A DNA stretch of 64,000 nt from UTPRO1 sp031400185. Its GTDB lineage: Bacteria; Desulfobacterota; Binatia; UTPRO1. The notes under the pieces are model-generated. The model did not search any database and was not told where the DNA came from. It saw nothing but the letters and a program-made list of their open reading frames with translations. The stretch covers positions 1 to 64,000 of the forward strand of contig JANNPN010000182.1 in NCBI GenBank assembly GCA_031400185.1, in the 5' to 3' direction. The position numbers and the translations under genes are program-made. Positions 33,442 through 42,943 of the stretch are shown piece after piece (positions within the stretch are counted from its first letter, which is position 1; each line of letters starts with the position of its first letter).

Positions 33442-34725
33442 ATGACCACCAGCCATCTAGCCACGGCAGATCCGGAAGTGATGGACGCCATCCGTCGCGA
33501 GACGGGGCGGCAACAAAAGAACCTCGAGCTTATCGCATCCGAGAACATCGTGAGCGAAGCCGTGCTCGAGGCGCAGGGCTCGGTCCTCACCAACAAGTAC
33601 GCCGAGGGGTACTCGGGGAAGCGCTACTACGGCGGGTGCGAGTTCGTAGACGTCGTCGAGGACCTGGCGATCGCACGCGTGAAGGAGCTCTTCGGCGCCG
33701 AGCACGCCAACGTGCAGCCGCATTCGGGCTCGCAGGCCAACATGGCCGTGTATTTTTCGCAGCTCGAGCCGGGCGCGACGATGCTCGCCATGAACCTGAG
33801 CCACGGCGGACATCTTACCCACGGGAGTCCCGTCAACTTCTCTGGCAAGTTCTTCAACGTCGTCCACTACGGCGTTCGCGAGTCGGACCACCGGCTCGAC
33901 TACGAGCAACTCGAGGCGCTCGCTCGCCAGCACCGTCCGAAGATGATCGTCGCCGGCTACAGCGCGTACCCGCGCGATCTCGACTTCGCCCGGTTCCGCG
34001 CGATAGCGGACGACGTCGGTGCGCTGTTGATGACCGACATGGCGCACTTCGCAGGGCTGGTCGCCGCGGGGGTTCACGCGTCGCCCGTGCCGCACTGCGA
34101 CTTCGTGACCAGTACGACGCACAAGACGCTGCGCGGGCCGCGCGGCGGCCTCATCCTCTGCAAGGAGAAGCACGCCAAGAGCGTGAACTCGTCCGTCTTT
34201 CCGGGTAACCAGGGCGGCCCGCTGATGCACGCGATCGCCGCGAAGGCGGTCGCCTTCAAAGAAGCGCTCGCCCCGGAGTTCAAGGCGTATCAGCGGCAGA
34301 CCGTCGCCAACGCGAAGGCCCTCGCGGCGAGCCTCATCGAGCACGGGTTTCAGCTGCTGACGGGCGGCACCGACAACCACCTCATGATGATGGATCTCCG
34401 CGGCAGCGAGCTCACCGGCAAGGTCGCCGAGGCGACGCTCGACCGGGCGCGTATCACGGTGAACAAGAACACCGTGCCGTTCGACCCGCGTTCGCCGATG
34501 GTGACGAGCGGCGTGCGGATCGGAACGCCGGCGGTGACGTCGCGGGGCATGCGCGAGCCGGAGATGGCCGTCATCGGCGGGCTCGTGGCGCAGGCGCTCT
34601 CGCGGGTGGGGGACGAGGGCGGGCTGCGGGCGATCGGCGACGAGGTCGAGGCGCTGTGCGCGCGCTTCCCGATTTATCTCGAGCGGCCTTCGGACCGCTC
34701 GGCGCCTGAACGCGTCGGGGCGTAG
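33442..34725 (+). CDS. glyA: serine hydroxymethyltransferase
   Basis: 427 residues from MTTSHLATADPEV; the upstream in-frame extension is poorly conserved and rejected. PLP lysine Lys228 in TTHKTLRGPRGG, plus LIASENIVS and YAEGYSGKRYYGG. It interconverts serine and glycine with tetrahydrofolate and feeds one-carbon metabolism. It is followed 6 nt later by nrdR. Confidence 0.96.
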   Translation: MTTSHLATADPEVMDAIRRETGRQQKNLELIASENIVSEAVLEAQGSVLTNKYAEGYSGKRYYGGCEFVDVVEDLAIARVKELFGAEHANVQPHSGSQANMAVYFSQLEPGATMLAMNLSHGGHLTHGSPVNFSGKFFNVVHYGVRESDHRLDYEQLEALARQHRPKMIVAGYSAYPRDLDFARFRAIADDVGALLMTDMAHFAGLVAAGVHASPVPHCDFVTSTTHKTLRGPRGGLILCKEKHAKSVNSSVFPGNQGGPLMHAIAAKAVAFKEALAPEFKAYQRQTVANAKALAASLIEHGFQLLTGGTDNHLMMMDLRGSELTGKVAEATLDRARITVNKNTVPFDPRSPMVTSGVRIGTPAVTSRGMREPEMAVIGGLVAQALSRVGDEGGLRAIGDEVEALCARFPIYLERPSDRSAPERVGA

Positions 34726-34731
34726 TCGCCA

Positions 34732-35223
34732 GTGAAGTGCCCCTTCTGCCGCGATCTCGAGAACAAGGTCATCGATTCGCGTCTCTCGAAAGAGGGTGAT
34801 GTCATCCGGCGGCGCCGCGAGTGTCTGCAGTGCACGCGGCGCTTCACGACCTACGAGCGTGCCGAGGAAGCATTCCCGCTGATCGTCAAGAAGGATGGCC
34901 GACGGGAGCCGTTCGACCGCATGAAGATCGTCGCGGGCCTCAAGCGGGCCTGCGAGAAGCGGCCCGTGGGCATTGAGGCGATCGAAGCGGTTGTCGACCG
35001 GATCGAGCGCGGGCTGCAAGAGCGCGGCGAGAAGGAGCTCCCGAGCTCGACCATAGGTGAGGCGTTGATGCGCGAGCTCCACGGCCTCGACAAGGTCGCC
35101 TACGTGCGTTTTGCCTCGGTGTATCGGTCTTTCGAGGACATCGGCGAGTTCATGGAGGAGCTCGAGACGCTGCTGAAGGAGCGCCGTCACGACGCGCAAA
35201 GCCGGAAGCCGAAGGACCGCTGA
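34732..35223 (+). CDS. nrdR: transcriptional repressor NrdR
   Basis: 163 residues, GTG start. A zinc ribbon (CPFC...CLQCTRRF) is followed by an ATP-cone domain (VKKDGRREPFDRMKI). It represses ribonucleotide reductase genes in response to ATP/dATP. The glyA-nrdR-ribD order is common in bacteria. No ribonucleotide reductase gene is in the window. Confidence 0.95.
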   Translation: MKCPFCRDLENKVIDSRLSKEGDVIRRRRECLQCTRRFTTYERAEEAFPLIVKKDGRREPFDRMKIVAGLKRACEKRPVGIEAIEAVVDRIERGLQERGEKELPSSTIGEALMRELHGLDKVAYVRFASVYRSFEDIGEFMEELETLLKERRHDAQSRKPKDR

Positions 35224-35248
35224 GCCATCCGCCACCGACGCGCGCTGG

Positions 35249-36319
35249 ATGCGGCGCGCGGCCGCGCTCGCCGAGCGTGCGATCGGGCGGACCAGCCCGA
35301 ACCCTCCGGTCGGCGCGGTGATCGTGAAGGGGGGGCGCGTCGTCGGCGAAGGCTCGACGCGGCCCGCAGGTGGCCCCCACGCCGAGGTCGTAGCGCTCCG
35401 GCGCGCGGGCACGCGGGCGCGCGGCGCGACGCTCTATGTGACGCTCGAGCCGTGCGCGCACTTCGGACGCACGCCGCCGTGCGCGGACGCCGTGCTCGCG
35501 GCCGGGCTCGCGCGGGTCGTCGTGGCCGTCGGCGACCCGAACCCGCGCGTGCGCGGCCGTGGGCTCCGCCGGCTCCGCGCGGCGGGCATTGCGGTCACGA
35601 CCGGCGTGCTCGCGGAGGAAGCGGGCGCCGCGTCGCACTGGTTCCGCCACTTCGTCGTTCACCGAAGACCCTACGTGCTGCTGAAGCTCGCGGCGTCGCT
35701 CGACGGGCGGATCGCGACCGCGCGTGGTGAGTCGCGCTGGATCAGCGGCGCGGCCGCACGCCGCTGGGTGCACGAGCTCCGGAACCGCGTCGACGCGGTG
35801 ATGGTCGGCTCGGGCACGGTCCTCGCCGACGACCCCGCGCTCACCTGTCGCATCCCGCGGGGGCGCGACCCGATGCGTGTTGTCGTCGACGGCGGGTTGC
35901 GTATGACGCCGCGGGCGACGGTCCTTCGCCAGCGCTCCATCGCGCCGACCCTCGTCGTGACGACCGCGGCGGCGTCGAGGGCGCGACGGCGGACGCTCGA
36001 GCGGGCGGGCGCAGAGGTCGTGGTCGTCCCGGCACGCAGCGGCAAGGTGTCGCTCGTCGCGCTGCTGCGCGCGCTTGCCGCCCGCGACGTCGTGAGCGTG
36101 CTGATCGAGGGGGGAGGGGAGCTCGCCGCGGCCGCGCTCCGGGCGCGCGTCGTCGACCGTGTCCTACTGGTGACCGCACCCATGCTGATCGGGGGCGACG
36201 GCCGTCCCATGCTGGGAGCCCTCGGCGCGAGCCGGCTCGCGTCCGTCCCCCGGCTCGTCGACGAACGGATCACCCGCCTCGGAGCGGATCTCGTGCGCGA
36301 AGGCACGGTGGCATACTGA
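35249..36319 (+). CDS. ribD: bifunctional diaminohydroxyphosphoribosylaminopyrimidine deaminase / reductase
   Basis: 356 residues. The deaminase zinc site is PHAEVVAL with EPCAHFGRTPPC; the reductase domain begins YVLLKLAASLDGRIAT and has LIEGGGELAAA. In frame upstream, codons for TDARW extend the family consensus, but no start codon precedes them, so the ATG at 35249 is the working start. It performs two steps of riboflavin synthesis. Its stop overlaps the ribBA ATG. Confidence 0.94.
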   Translation: MRRAAALAERAIGRTSPNPPVGAVIVKGGRVVGEGSTRPAGGPHAEVVALRRAGTRARGATLYVTLEPCAHFGRTPPCADAVLAAGLARVVVAVGDPNPRVRGRGLRRLRAAGIAVTTGVLAEEAGAASHWFRHFVVHRRPYVLLKLAASLDGRIATARGESRWISGAAARRWVHELRNRVDAVMVGSGTVLADDPALTCRIPRGRDPMRVVVDGGLRMTPRATVLRQRSIAPTLVVTTAAASRARRRTLERAGAEVVVVPARSGKVSLVALLRALAARDVVSVLIEGGGELAAAALRARVVDRVLLVTAPMLIGGDGRPMLGALGASRLASVPRLVDERITRLGADLVREGTVAY

Positions 36320-37557
36320 TGGGGAGGGGCTATAGTGCCCGGACCCGCATGTTGTCCCCGATCGAAGAGATTCTCGCCGACGTCCGGGCGGGCTCGATGG
36401 TTGCTTTGGTCGACGAGCGCGAGGATGCCGAGGGCGTGCTGTGCGTGGCGGCCGAGCGGGTGACGCCGGAAGCGATCAACTTCATGGCGACGCACGCGCG
36501 CGGCCTGATCTGCCTGGCCCTCACCGACGGTCGGATGCGCCGGCTCGGGATTCCGCTCCTCGGGAACCCCCTGGCGCCGAACCGCCAGCCCGCGTTCGGC
36601 GCCTCGATCGAAGCCCGGACCGGCGTCACGACCGGCATCTCCGCGGGCGACCGCGCACGGACCATCCGGGTCGCCGTCGCCGACGGCACCGAGGCCAAAG
36701 ACCTCGCGATGCCGGGGCACGTGTTCCCGATCCAGGTGCAGCGCGGCGGCGTGCTCGCGCATCGCCGCCATCCCGAGGGATCCGTGGATCTCATGCGGCT
36801 CGCCGGCATGCGGCCGGCGGCGGTCCTCTGCACGGTGCTTTGCGAGGACGGTTCGGTCGCAACCCGCGCCGACATCGAGCGGCTCGTGGTCGAGCACGAC
36901 CTCCGGATGACGACGCTCGGGGCGCTCGGGGCGCATCGCTTGCGGAGCGAGCTGCTCGTGGAGCGTGTGGTCGAGTCGGATTTCACGACCGCCAACGGCG
37001 GCCGATATCGCGCGATCGTCTATCGGAACGCCGTCGATCGCCACGAGCACATGGCCCTTGTGAAGGGCACGCTCAGGCCGACCGACGTGCCGCTCGTGCG
37101 GGTGCACTCGCAATGCCTCACGGGCGACGTGTTCCTGTCCGAGCGCTGTGACTGCGGCGAGCAGCTCGACCAGGCGCTGCGCATCATCGAGTCGCTCGGG
37201 CAGGGCGTGGTCGTCTACATGCATCAGGAGGGCCGCGGCATCGGCCTCGCCAACAAGATCCGCGCGTATGCCCTCCAGGACCAGGGACGCGACACCGTCG
37301 AGGCCAACCTCGAGCTCGGCTTCGAGGAGGACCTCAGGGACTACGGCATCAGCGCTCAGATCCTCCGCGACCTCGGGATCCGCCGCGTGAAGCTCCTGAC
37401 GAACAACCCGCGGAAGGTCGTCGGCCTCGAGGCATACGGCATCGAGGTCGACGAGCGCGTCCCGCTCGAGGTGCCGGCCCGGAGCGGCAACCTGGCGTAT
37501 CTGCGCACCAAGCAGGAGAAGCTCGGCCACCTCTTCACCGGCTTGAAGCCGAGCTGA
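36319..37557 (+). CDS. ribBA: RibBA protein: GTP cyclohydrolase II with a degenerate DHBP synthase half
   Basis: 412 residues; ATG at 36349 (MLSPIEEI) is an alternative start. The C-terminal GTP cyclohydrolase II domain is intact: HSQCLTGDVFLSERCDCG carries the three zinc cysteines, and YMHQEGRGIGL and LLTNNPRK are present. The N-terminal DHBP synthase domain departs from consensus at catalytic sites: DDEDRENEGD reads VDEREDAEGV (Glu35, Asp36, Val40 for Arg, Glu, Asp), HTEA reads HPEG, and the late CEL is CTV. So only the GTP step looks secure; ribulose-5-phosphate conversion may be lost. Confidence 0.9.
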   Translation: MGRGYSARTRMLSPIEEILADVRAGSMVALVDEREDAEGVLCVAAERVTPEAINFMATHARGLICLALTDGRMRRLGIPLLGNPLAPNRQPAFGASIEARTGVTTGISAGDRARTIRVAVADGTEAKDLAMPGHVFPIQVQRGGVLAHRRHPEGSVDLMRLAGMRPAAVLCTVLCEDGSVATRADIERLVVEHDLRMTTLGALGAHRLRSELLVERVVESDFTTANGGRYRAIVYRNAVDRHEHMALVKGTLRPTDVPLVRVHSQCLTGDVFLSERCDCGEQLDQALRIIESLGQGVVVYMHQEGRGIGLANKIRAYALQDQGRDTVEANLELGFEEDLRDYGISAQILRDLGIRRVKLLTNNPRKVVGLEAYGIEVDERVPLEVPARSGNLAYLRTKQEKLGHLFTGLKPS

Positions 37558-37575
37558 CGCCACGGAGTCCGATGG

Positions 37576-38043
37576 ATGGCACGTGAGCTCACAGGGCCGC
37601 TCGAGGGTCGGGGACTGCGATTCGGCATCGTCGTGTCGCGCTTCAACCGCAGCATCACGGCGCCACTGCTCGCCGGCGCGCTCGAAGCGCTCACAGTGCA
37701 CGGCATCTCCGACGACGACGTCGTCGTGGCGCACGTGCCCGGGGCCTTCGAAATCCCGTTCGCGGCCGACGCCATGGCGCGCAGCGGGCAGTACCACGCG
37801 CTCATCTGTCTCGGGGCCGTCGTGCGCGGCGAGACGCCGCACTTCGACTACATCTGCGCCGAGGTCACCCGCGGGGTCGGCCGCATCGTCGCCGAGCACC
37901 GCCTGCCGGCGGCGTTTGGCGTCCTCACCACGGACACGATAGAGCAGGCGCTCGCGCGTGCCGGCGAGGGGCACGGCAACAAGGGGTACGAGGCCGCGGT
38001 GACGGCGATCGAGATGGCGCAGCTCGCGCGCCTCTTGGAATGA
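37576..38043 (+). CDS. ribH: 6,7-dimethyl-8-ribityllumazine synthase
   Basis: 155 residues with the family pattern: FGIVVSRFNRSIT, HVPGAFEIPFAAD, CLGAVVRGETPHFDYI (catalytic-site region) and FGVLTTDTIEQA. It condenses the RibA/RibD product with DHBP. A riboflavin synthase gene (ribE) is not between ribD and ribBA as is usual and is not in the window. nusB follows after 34 nt, a common arrangement. Confidence 0.95.
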   Translation: MARELTGPLEGRGLRFGIVVSRFNRSITAPLLAGALEALTVHGISDDDVVVAHVPGAFEIPFAADAMARSGQYHALICLGAVVRGETPHFDYICAEVTRGVGRIVAEHRLPAAFGVLTTDTIEQALARAGEGHGNKGYEAAVTAIEMAQLARLLE

Positions 38044-38077
38044 CGGCGCGCACGCGCCGGTTGGTGACGAATCCACG

Positions 38078-38506
38078 ATGGGCATGCGACGAAAAGGGCG
38101 GGAGCTGGCGCTGCAGGCGCTCTACCAGATCGACCTCCGCGGCGACGATGCGGGAGTGGCGATTGGCACGTTCTTCGAGCATTGCGACGCCCCGAACGAC
38201 GCGCGCACCTTCGGGGAGGATCTCGTCGGCGGCGTGCTGGACGAGCGGACGCGCATCGATGAGCTGATCGGAGCCAGCTCGGACAACTGGCGCGTCGACA
38301 GGTTGTCGCTCGTCGATCGCAACATCCTGCGGGTCGCCACCTACGAGCTTCTCTGCCGGCGTGACGTGCCCGCGAGCGTCGCGATCGACGAGGCCATCGA
38401 GATCGCCAAGCGCTTCGGCAGCGACGAGTCGGCGACGTTCGTGAACGGTGTGCTCGACCACATCGCCGCCACGGTGGGTGCCAAAGAGCGCCGCCGCGCG
38501 CTCTAG
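38078..38506 (+). CDS. nusB: transcription antitermination factor NusB
   Basis: 142 residues, all helical, with KGRELALQALYQIDL at the start and the conserved LVDRNILRVATYELL and VAIDEAIEIAKRFG. It binds boxA RNA with NusE in rRNA antitermination. It lies between ribH and leuS; 9 nt separate it from leuS. Confidence 0.95.
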   Translation: MGMRRKGRELALQALYQIDLRGDDAGVAIGTFFEHCDAPNDARTFGEDLVGGVLDERTRIDELIGASSDNWRVDRLSLVDRNILRVATYELLCRRDVPASVAIDEAIEIAKRFGSDESATFVNGVLDHIAATVGAKERRRAL

Positions 38507-38515
38507 GCTCGCTGC

Positions 38516-41011
38516 ATGGAGCACCGCTACGATCCCCGCGCGGTCGAGCTGCGCTGGCAAGAGCGCTGGGCGGCCGACCGCACGCACCACGCCGAAGCCG
38601 ACCCGTCACGCCCGAAGTTCTATTGCCTCGAGATGTTCCCGTATCCATCCGGGCGCATTCACATGGGGCACGTCCGGAACTACACGATCGGCGACGTGGT
38701 GGCGCGGCAGCGTCGCATGCGCGGCTTCAACGTGCTCCACCCTATCGGGTGGGACGCGTTCGGGATGCCGGCCGAGAACGCCGCGATCGAGCGCGGCGCT
38801 CACCCCGCCGACTGGACCCGCGACAACATCGCCTACATGCGCGAGCAGATTCGCCGCATGGGATTCAGCTACGACTGGGACCGGGAGCTCGCGACTTGCG
38901 ACCCCATCTATTATCGCTGGGAGCAGGCGTTCTTCGTGGCGATGCTCGAGCGCGGGCTGGCGTATCGGCGGAAGTCCATCGTCAACTGGTGCGAGCGCTG
39001 CCAGACGGTGCTCGCGAACGAGCAGGTCGAGGACGGGAAGTGCTGGCGCTGCGAGTCAGTGGTGCAAGAGCGCGACCTCGAGCAGTGGTTCCTCCGCATC
39101 ACCGCCTACGCCGACGAGCTGCTGGCGGGCTGCGATCGACTCTCCGGATGGCCGGAGAAGGTGCTCGTCATGCAGCGGCACTGGATCGGACGGAGCACCG
39201 GGGCGGAGCTGCGTTTTCCGCTCGACGGCCGCGACGGTGACGTCCGCGTGTTCACGACCCGCCCCGACACCGTCTTCGGCGCGACCTTCGTGAGCCTCGC
39301 AGTCGAGCACCCGCTCGTCGGCGACCTCTCGCGCGGCACGAGCGAGGAGGCGAAGGTCGCCGCGTTCGTTCAGAAGGTGCGTGTCCAGTCGCCCGACGAG
39401 CGGGCCGAGGGAAAGGACGGTGTCTTCACGGGCGCGTATTGCCGGAACCCGTTCACCGGCGAGCGCCTGCCGATCTACGCAGCGAGCTTCGTGCTGATGG
39501 CATACGGCGCAGGGGCGGTGATGGCGGTGCCCGCGCACGACCAACGCGATTTCGAGTTTGCACGCGCGCACGACCTACCCGTGCGCGTCGTCGTGCAGCC
39601 GGACGGGCCTCCGCTCCTGGCGGGGAGCATGGATGCGGCGCACGAAGGCTCCGGAACCCTCGTGGCATCAGGCGAGTTCGACGGGCTACCGAGCGAAGCA
39701 GGGAAGACGCGTATCACCGAGGCCGCCGCCGCCCGCGGCATCGGACGCAGCGAGACGCAGTACCGGTTGCGTGACTGGGGCGTCTCGCGGCAGCGCTACT
39801 GGGGTACGCCGATCCCGGTCGTGTATTGCGAGCGCGACGGCATCGTCCCGGTGCCGCTCGCCGAGTTGCCGGTGCTTCTACCCGTGGATGCGGAGTTCAC
39901 GGGGTCCGGTGGTTCACCGCTCGCGAGGCTCGAGCACTTCGTGCAGACCACGTGCCCGACGTGCAAGGGTCCGGCGCGCCGGGAGACCGACACGTTCGAC
40001 ACCTTCATGGAGTCGTCGTGGTACTTCCTGCGCTACACCGGGCCGGAGAACACGACGCGTGCGTTCGATCCCGAGGCGATCCGCTATTGGATGCCGGTCG
40101 ATCAGTACATCGGCGGGGTGGAGCACGCAGTCTTGCACCTGCTCTACGCCCGCTTCTTCACGAAGGTGCTGCGCGACCTCGGCGAGATCCCCGATTGGGA
40201 GCCGCCGGGCCAGACGATCGAGCCCTTCGCGAATCTGCTGACTCAGGGCATGGTCATCAAGGACGGCGCCAAGATGAGCAAGTCGAAGGGCAACGTCGTC
40301 GACCCCGACTACCTGATCGAGCGTTACGGTGCGGACACGGCGCGTCTCTTCTCGATCTTCGCGGCGCCGCCCGAGCGCGACCTCGACTGGAGCGACCAGG
40401 GCGTTGAGGGCGCGTCGCGCTTCCTCCACCGCATCTGGCGGGTCGTCGCCCGCGGCCAGGCGTGGCTCGCGGCGCCGCTGGATCCGGCCCCGACCGACAC
40501 GAGCGACGCGGCCCGGACGCTCCGCCGTCTGACGCACAAGACGATCGCCCGTGTCACCGACGACATCGAGCGGCGGAACCATTTCAACACGGCGGTGGCG
40601 GCGGTCATGGAGCTCGTGAACGGCTACGGCGAGCTCATCCAGGACGAGCCGCCTGCCGATCCGAGCCTGCGCTCGGCGATTCGGGAGGCGGTGCGGACGA
40701 CGCTCGTGCTGCTGGCGCCCTTCGTCCCTCACATCACGAGCGAGCTGTGGGACGTGGTCGGCGGCGGCGTCCCGCTCGCGGGAACACCCTGGCCGGACGC
40801 GGACCCGTCGGCGCTGGTCGAGGACGTGGTCGAGCTCGTCGTGCAGGTGAACGGCAAGGTGCGCGGACGCTTCACTGCCGCGCCGGACATCGCCGACGAC
40901 GAGCTCCTCGCGCGTGCGCTCGCGGATCCCAAGGTGCAGGCCCTGGTCGCCGGGAAGACGATTCGGAAGACGCACGTCGTGCCGGGTCGCCTGGTCAGCA
41001 TCGTCGTATGA
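38516..41011 (+). CDS. leuS: leucyl-tRNA synthetase
   Basis: 831 residues. The class I HIGH motif is HMGH at residues 49-52 (GRIHMGHVRNYTIGD), the CP1 editing domain includes VFTTRPDTVFGATF, and KMSKS is at 586-590. The C-terminal anticodon-binding domain and VNGKVRGRF end the protein. Full length for the bacterial family. Its stop overlaps the lptE start by 4 bp. Confidence 0.97.
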   Translation: MEHRYDPRAVELRWQERWAADRTHHAEADPSRPKFYCLEMFPYPSGRIHMGHVRNYTIGDVVARQRRMRGFNVLHPIGWDAFGMPAENAAIERGAHPADWTRDNIAYMREQIRRMGFSYDWDRELATCDPIYYRWEQAFFVAMLERGLAYRRKSIVNWCERCQTVLANEQVEDGKCWRCESVVQERDLEQWFLRITAYADELLAGCDRLSGWPEKVLVMQRHWIGRSTGAELRFPLDGRDGDVRVFTTRPDTVFGATFVSLAVEHPLVGDLSRGTSEEAKVAAFVQKVRVQSPDERAEGKDGVFTGAYCRNPFTGERLPIYAASFVLMAYGAGAVMAVPAHDQRDFEFARAHDLPVRVVVQPDGPPLLAGSMDAAHEGSGTLVASGEFDGLPSEAGKTRITEAAAARGIGRSETQYRLRDWGVSRQRYWGTPIPVVYCERDGIVPVPLAELPVLLPVDAEFTGSGGSPLARLEHFVQTTCPTCKGPARRETDTFDTFMESSWYFLRYTGPENTTRAFDPEAIRYWMPVDQYIGGVEHAVLHLLYARFFTKVLRDLGEIPDWEPPGQTIEPFANLLTQGMVIKDGAKMSKSKGNVVDPDYLIERYGADTARLFSIFAAPPERDLDWSDQGVEGASRFLHRIWRVVARGQAWLAAPLDPAPTDTSDAARTLRRLTHKTIARVTDDIERRNHFNTAVAAVMELVNGYGELIQDEPPADPSLRSAIREAVRTTLVLLAPFVPHITSELWDVVGGGVPLAGTPWPDADPSALVEDVVELVVQVNGKVRGRFTAAPDIADDELLARALADPKVQALVAGKTIRKTHVVPGRLVSIVV

Positions 41012-41619
41012 CCGCTCGCAGGCAGAGCGCGTTCCCCGCAGTGGCGCCCGTCGCGACGCTCGTCGTGCTGTTGCTCTGGTCGGGTTGCGGCTATCAATTC
41101 GCGGCCGGCGGCCGGCAGTTCGAACCCGACGTCCGCACCATCGCCATCCGGACCTTCGCGAACGAGACGCGCGAGATCGGCGTCGAGAAGCGGTTGGCGA
41201 TGGCGATCGAACGCGAGTTCGTGATCCGGGGCCCACTCAAGGCGGCGAAGCCGGACGAGGGGGACCTGGTGCTCACCGGCACCGTGAAGGCCGCTGAGGA
41301 TCGTCCAGTCGCGTTCAACCGCGACGACGAGGTGTTGATTTACCAGACGGTGCTCGCCCTCGACCTCGATCTCCGCCGGCGCGACACGGGGAAGCTCGTC
41401 TGGAAGGTGCGCGGGCTTCGCGTCGCCGACGACTACGAGAGCGTTGCGTCCGTGGTCGTGACGACGGCCTCCGACTTCCGGAAAAGCACCCTGAACCCCG
41501 AGGACCTTGGCGGCTTCACCGACATCCAGCTCGCGGAGACGCGGCGGCGCCAGACGCTGGAGCGCATGATCGGCACCCTCGCGAAGGACGTCTACGACCA
41601 GATCATGGAGGACTTCTGA
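41008..41619 (+). CDS. lptE: LPS-assembly lipoprotein LptE
   Basis: 203 residues with a lipoprotein signal: hydrophobic segment then LWSGC with Cys27 as the lipidated residue. CGYQF right after the cysteine and VRTIAIRTFANETRE are typical. It plugs the LptD barrel that inserts LPS in the outer membrane, which agrees with lpxD nearby. The leuS-lptE-holA order is conserved in proteobacteria. Confidence 0.92.
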   Translation: MTARRQSAFPAVAPVATLVVLLLWSGCGYQFAAGGRQFEPDVRTIAIRTFANETREIGVEKRLAMAIEREFVIRGPLKAAKPDEGDLVLTGTVKAAEDRPVAFNRDDEVLIYQTVLALDLDLRRRDTGKLVWKVRGLRVADDYESVASVVVTTASDFRKSTLNPEDLGGFTDIQLAETRRRQTLERMIGTLAKDVYDQIMEDF

Positions 41620-42627
41620 GTGGCGGGTGCGGGTGAGGGGGGCTCGTCGCTCTATCTGCTCGCCGAGGAGCGGCGGGGGGAGTTCGATGGCTGGCGGGCC
41701 GACCGGGCCCTCGCGGAGATCCAGCGTGGCCTCGAACGCAAGGGGGGCGTTGCCGTCCACGGCTACAACGCTGCCGAGTGCGACGTCGTGGTGGTTGCGG
41801 ATGCGATCGAGACCCCGTCGCTTTTCGGGGCGCGCACGCTCGTAATCGTACGCGGCGCCGAACAGCTCGACGAGCGGAGCCAGGAGCGCCTCACTGCCGC
41901 GCTCGACCGCCAGGCGCCGCAGGTCACCGTCGCCGTGGTGGCGCGGAGCGCCGACATGCGGCGGCGCTTTTTCGCCCGTTGCCGCGAGCTAGCGACCCGC
42001 GTGCCGGTCGACCATCCCCGACACGGTGAGATGCGCGGCTGTGCGGACGCCTTCGCCCGCGAGCGCGGGCGTGAGCTCGGGGAGGAGGCGCGTGAGCTCC
42101 TGCTCGACTGCGTCGGCCGGGATTTGCTTCTGCTCGCGAGCGAGCTCGACAAGCTCGCCTCCGCCGTCACGGCGCGTGTGATCGGCGTCGAGGACGTACG
42201 CCGCGTGACGGCCCCCGGGCGAGAGCACGGGAACTTCGAGGTCGCGGATGCGCTTTGCGCCCGCGATGCGGCCGCAGCAACCCGGCTCCTCGCGTGCGCG
42301 CTCGACGAAGGGGCGGCGCCGATCGCGCTCATCGGCGCGCTCGCGGCGAGCTTGAAACCGCTCGTCGCGGGGGCAGAGCTCGTGGCGCGCGGGCGGAGTG
42401 TCGACGAGGCGCTCCGCGAGCTCGCGGTCGCACCGTATCAGCGGATCGCGTGTCAGCGCGGGCTACGGGCCTATCGCCCCGGCGAGCTCCGCCGCGCGTT
42501 CAGCGAGCTCGCCGACATCGACCTCGCCGCGAAGAGCGGCGGCGACGGCCGGGCGCTCCTCGAGCTCTGGATGCTGCGGGTCTGCTCGCGAGGCGAACGC
42601 GCCCCGACGGCACCGCGGCGGCCGTGA
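41620..42627 (+). CDS. holA: DNA polymerase III delta subunit
   Basis: 335 residues, GTG start directly after the lptE stop. Three domains: an ATPase-like N-terminal region with SLYLLAEERRGEF, a middle lid, and a C-terminal collar domain (RPGELRRAFSELADIDLAAKSG, a good family signature). It belongs to the clamp loader and opens the beta clamp. It converges on rpsT with a 5-nt gap. Confidence 0.93.
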   Translation: MAGAGEGGSSLYLLAEERRGEFDGWRADRALAEIQRGLERKGGVAVHGYNAAECDVVVVADAIETPSLFGARTLVIVRGAEQLDERSQERLTAALDRQAPQVTVAVVARSADMRRRFFARCRELATRVPVDHPRHGEMRGCADAFARERGRELGEEARELLLDCVGRDLLLLASELDKLASAVTARVIGVEDVRRVTAPGREHGNFEVADALCARDAAAATRLLACALDEGAAPIALIGALAASLKPLVAGAELVARGRSVDEALRELAVAPYQRIACQRGLRAYRPGELRRAFSELADIDLAAKSGGDGRALLELWMLRVCSRGERAPTAPRRP

Positions 42628-42632
42628 CGTCG

Positions 42633-42905
42633 TCAGGCGGTGGCGGTCAGCTTCCGAACGGCGAGCGTGAGGCGCGAAATCTTCCGGGAGGCGGTGTTGC
42701 GGTGGTAGACGCCCTTGGTCGCGGCCTTGCTGATGACGCGGGTAGCGCTCAGCAGGCATTCGCTCGCTTCGGCGGCATTGCCGGAGGCGATCGATTCGCG
42801 AAGCCGCCGTACGGAAGTGCGGACGCGCGAACGGATCGCGATATTGCGGGCCTGACGCTTGACGCTTTGACGATGACGCTTTTGTGCGGACGGATGCTTG
42901 TTCAC
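42633..42905 (-). CDS. rpsT: 30S ribosomal protein S20
   Basis: 90 residues, basic and helical, with NKHPSAQKRHRQSVKRQARN. The start is GTG 42905, agreeing with the standard N-terminus; earlier in-frame codons add an unconserved extension. It binds 16S rRNA in the small subunit. It is divergent from murJ with 38 nt between, which must hold both promoters. Confidence 0.95.
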   Translation of the reverse strand: MNKHPSAQKRHRQSVKRQARNIAIRSRVRTSVRRLRESIASGNAAEASECLLSATRVISKAATKGVYHRNTASRKISRLTLAVRKLTATA

Positions 42906-42943
42906 AGTGGCGGCGCTTCTACCAGCCGACCTCACGAGCGTCA

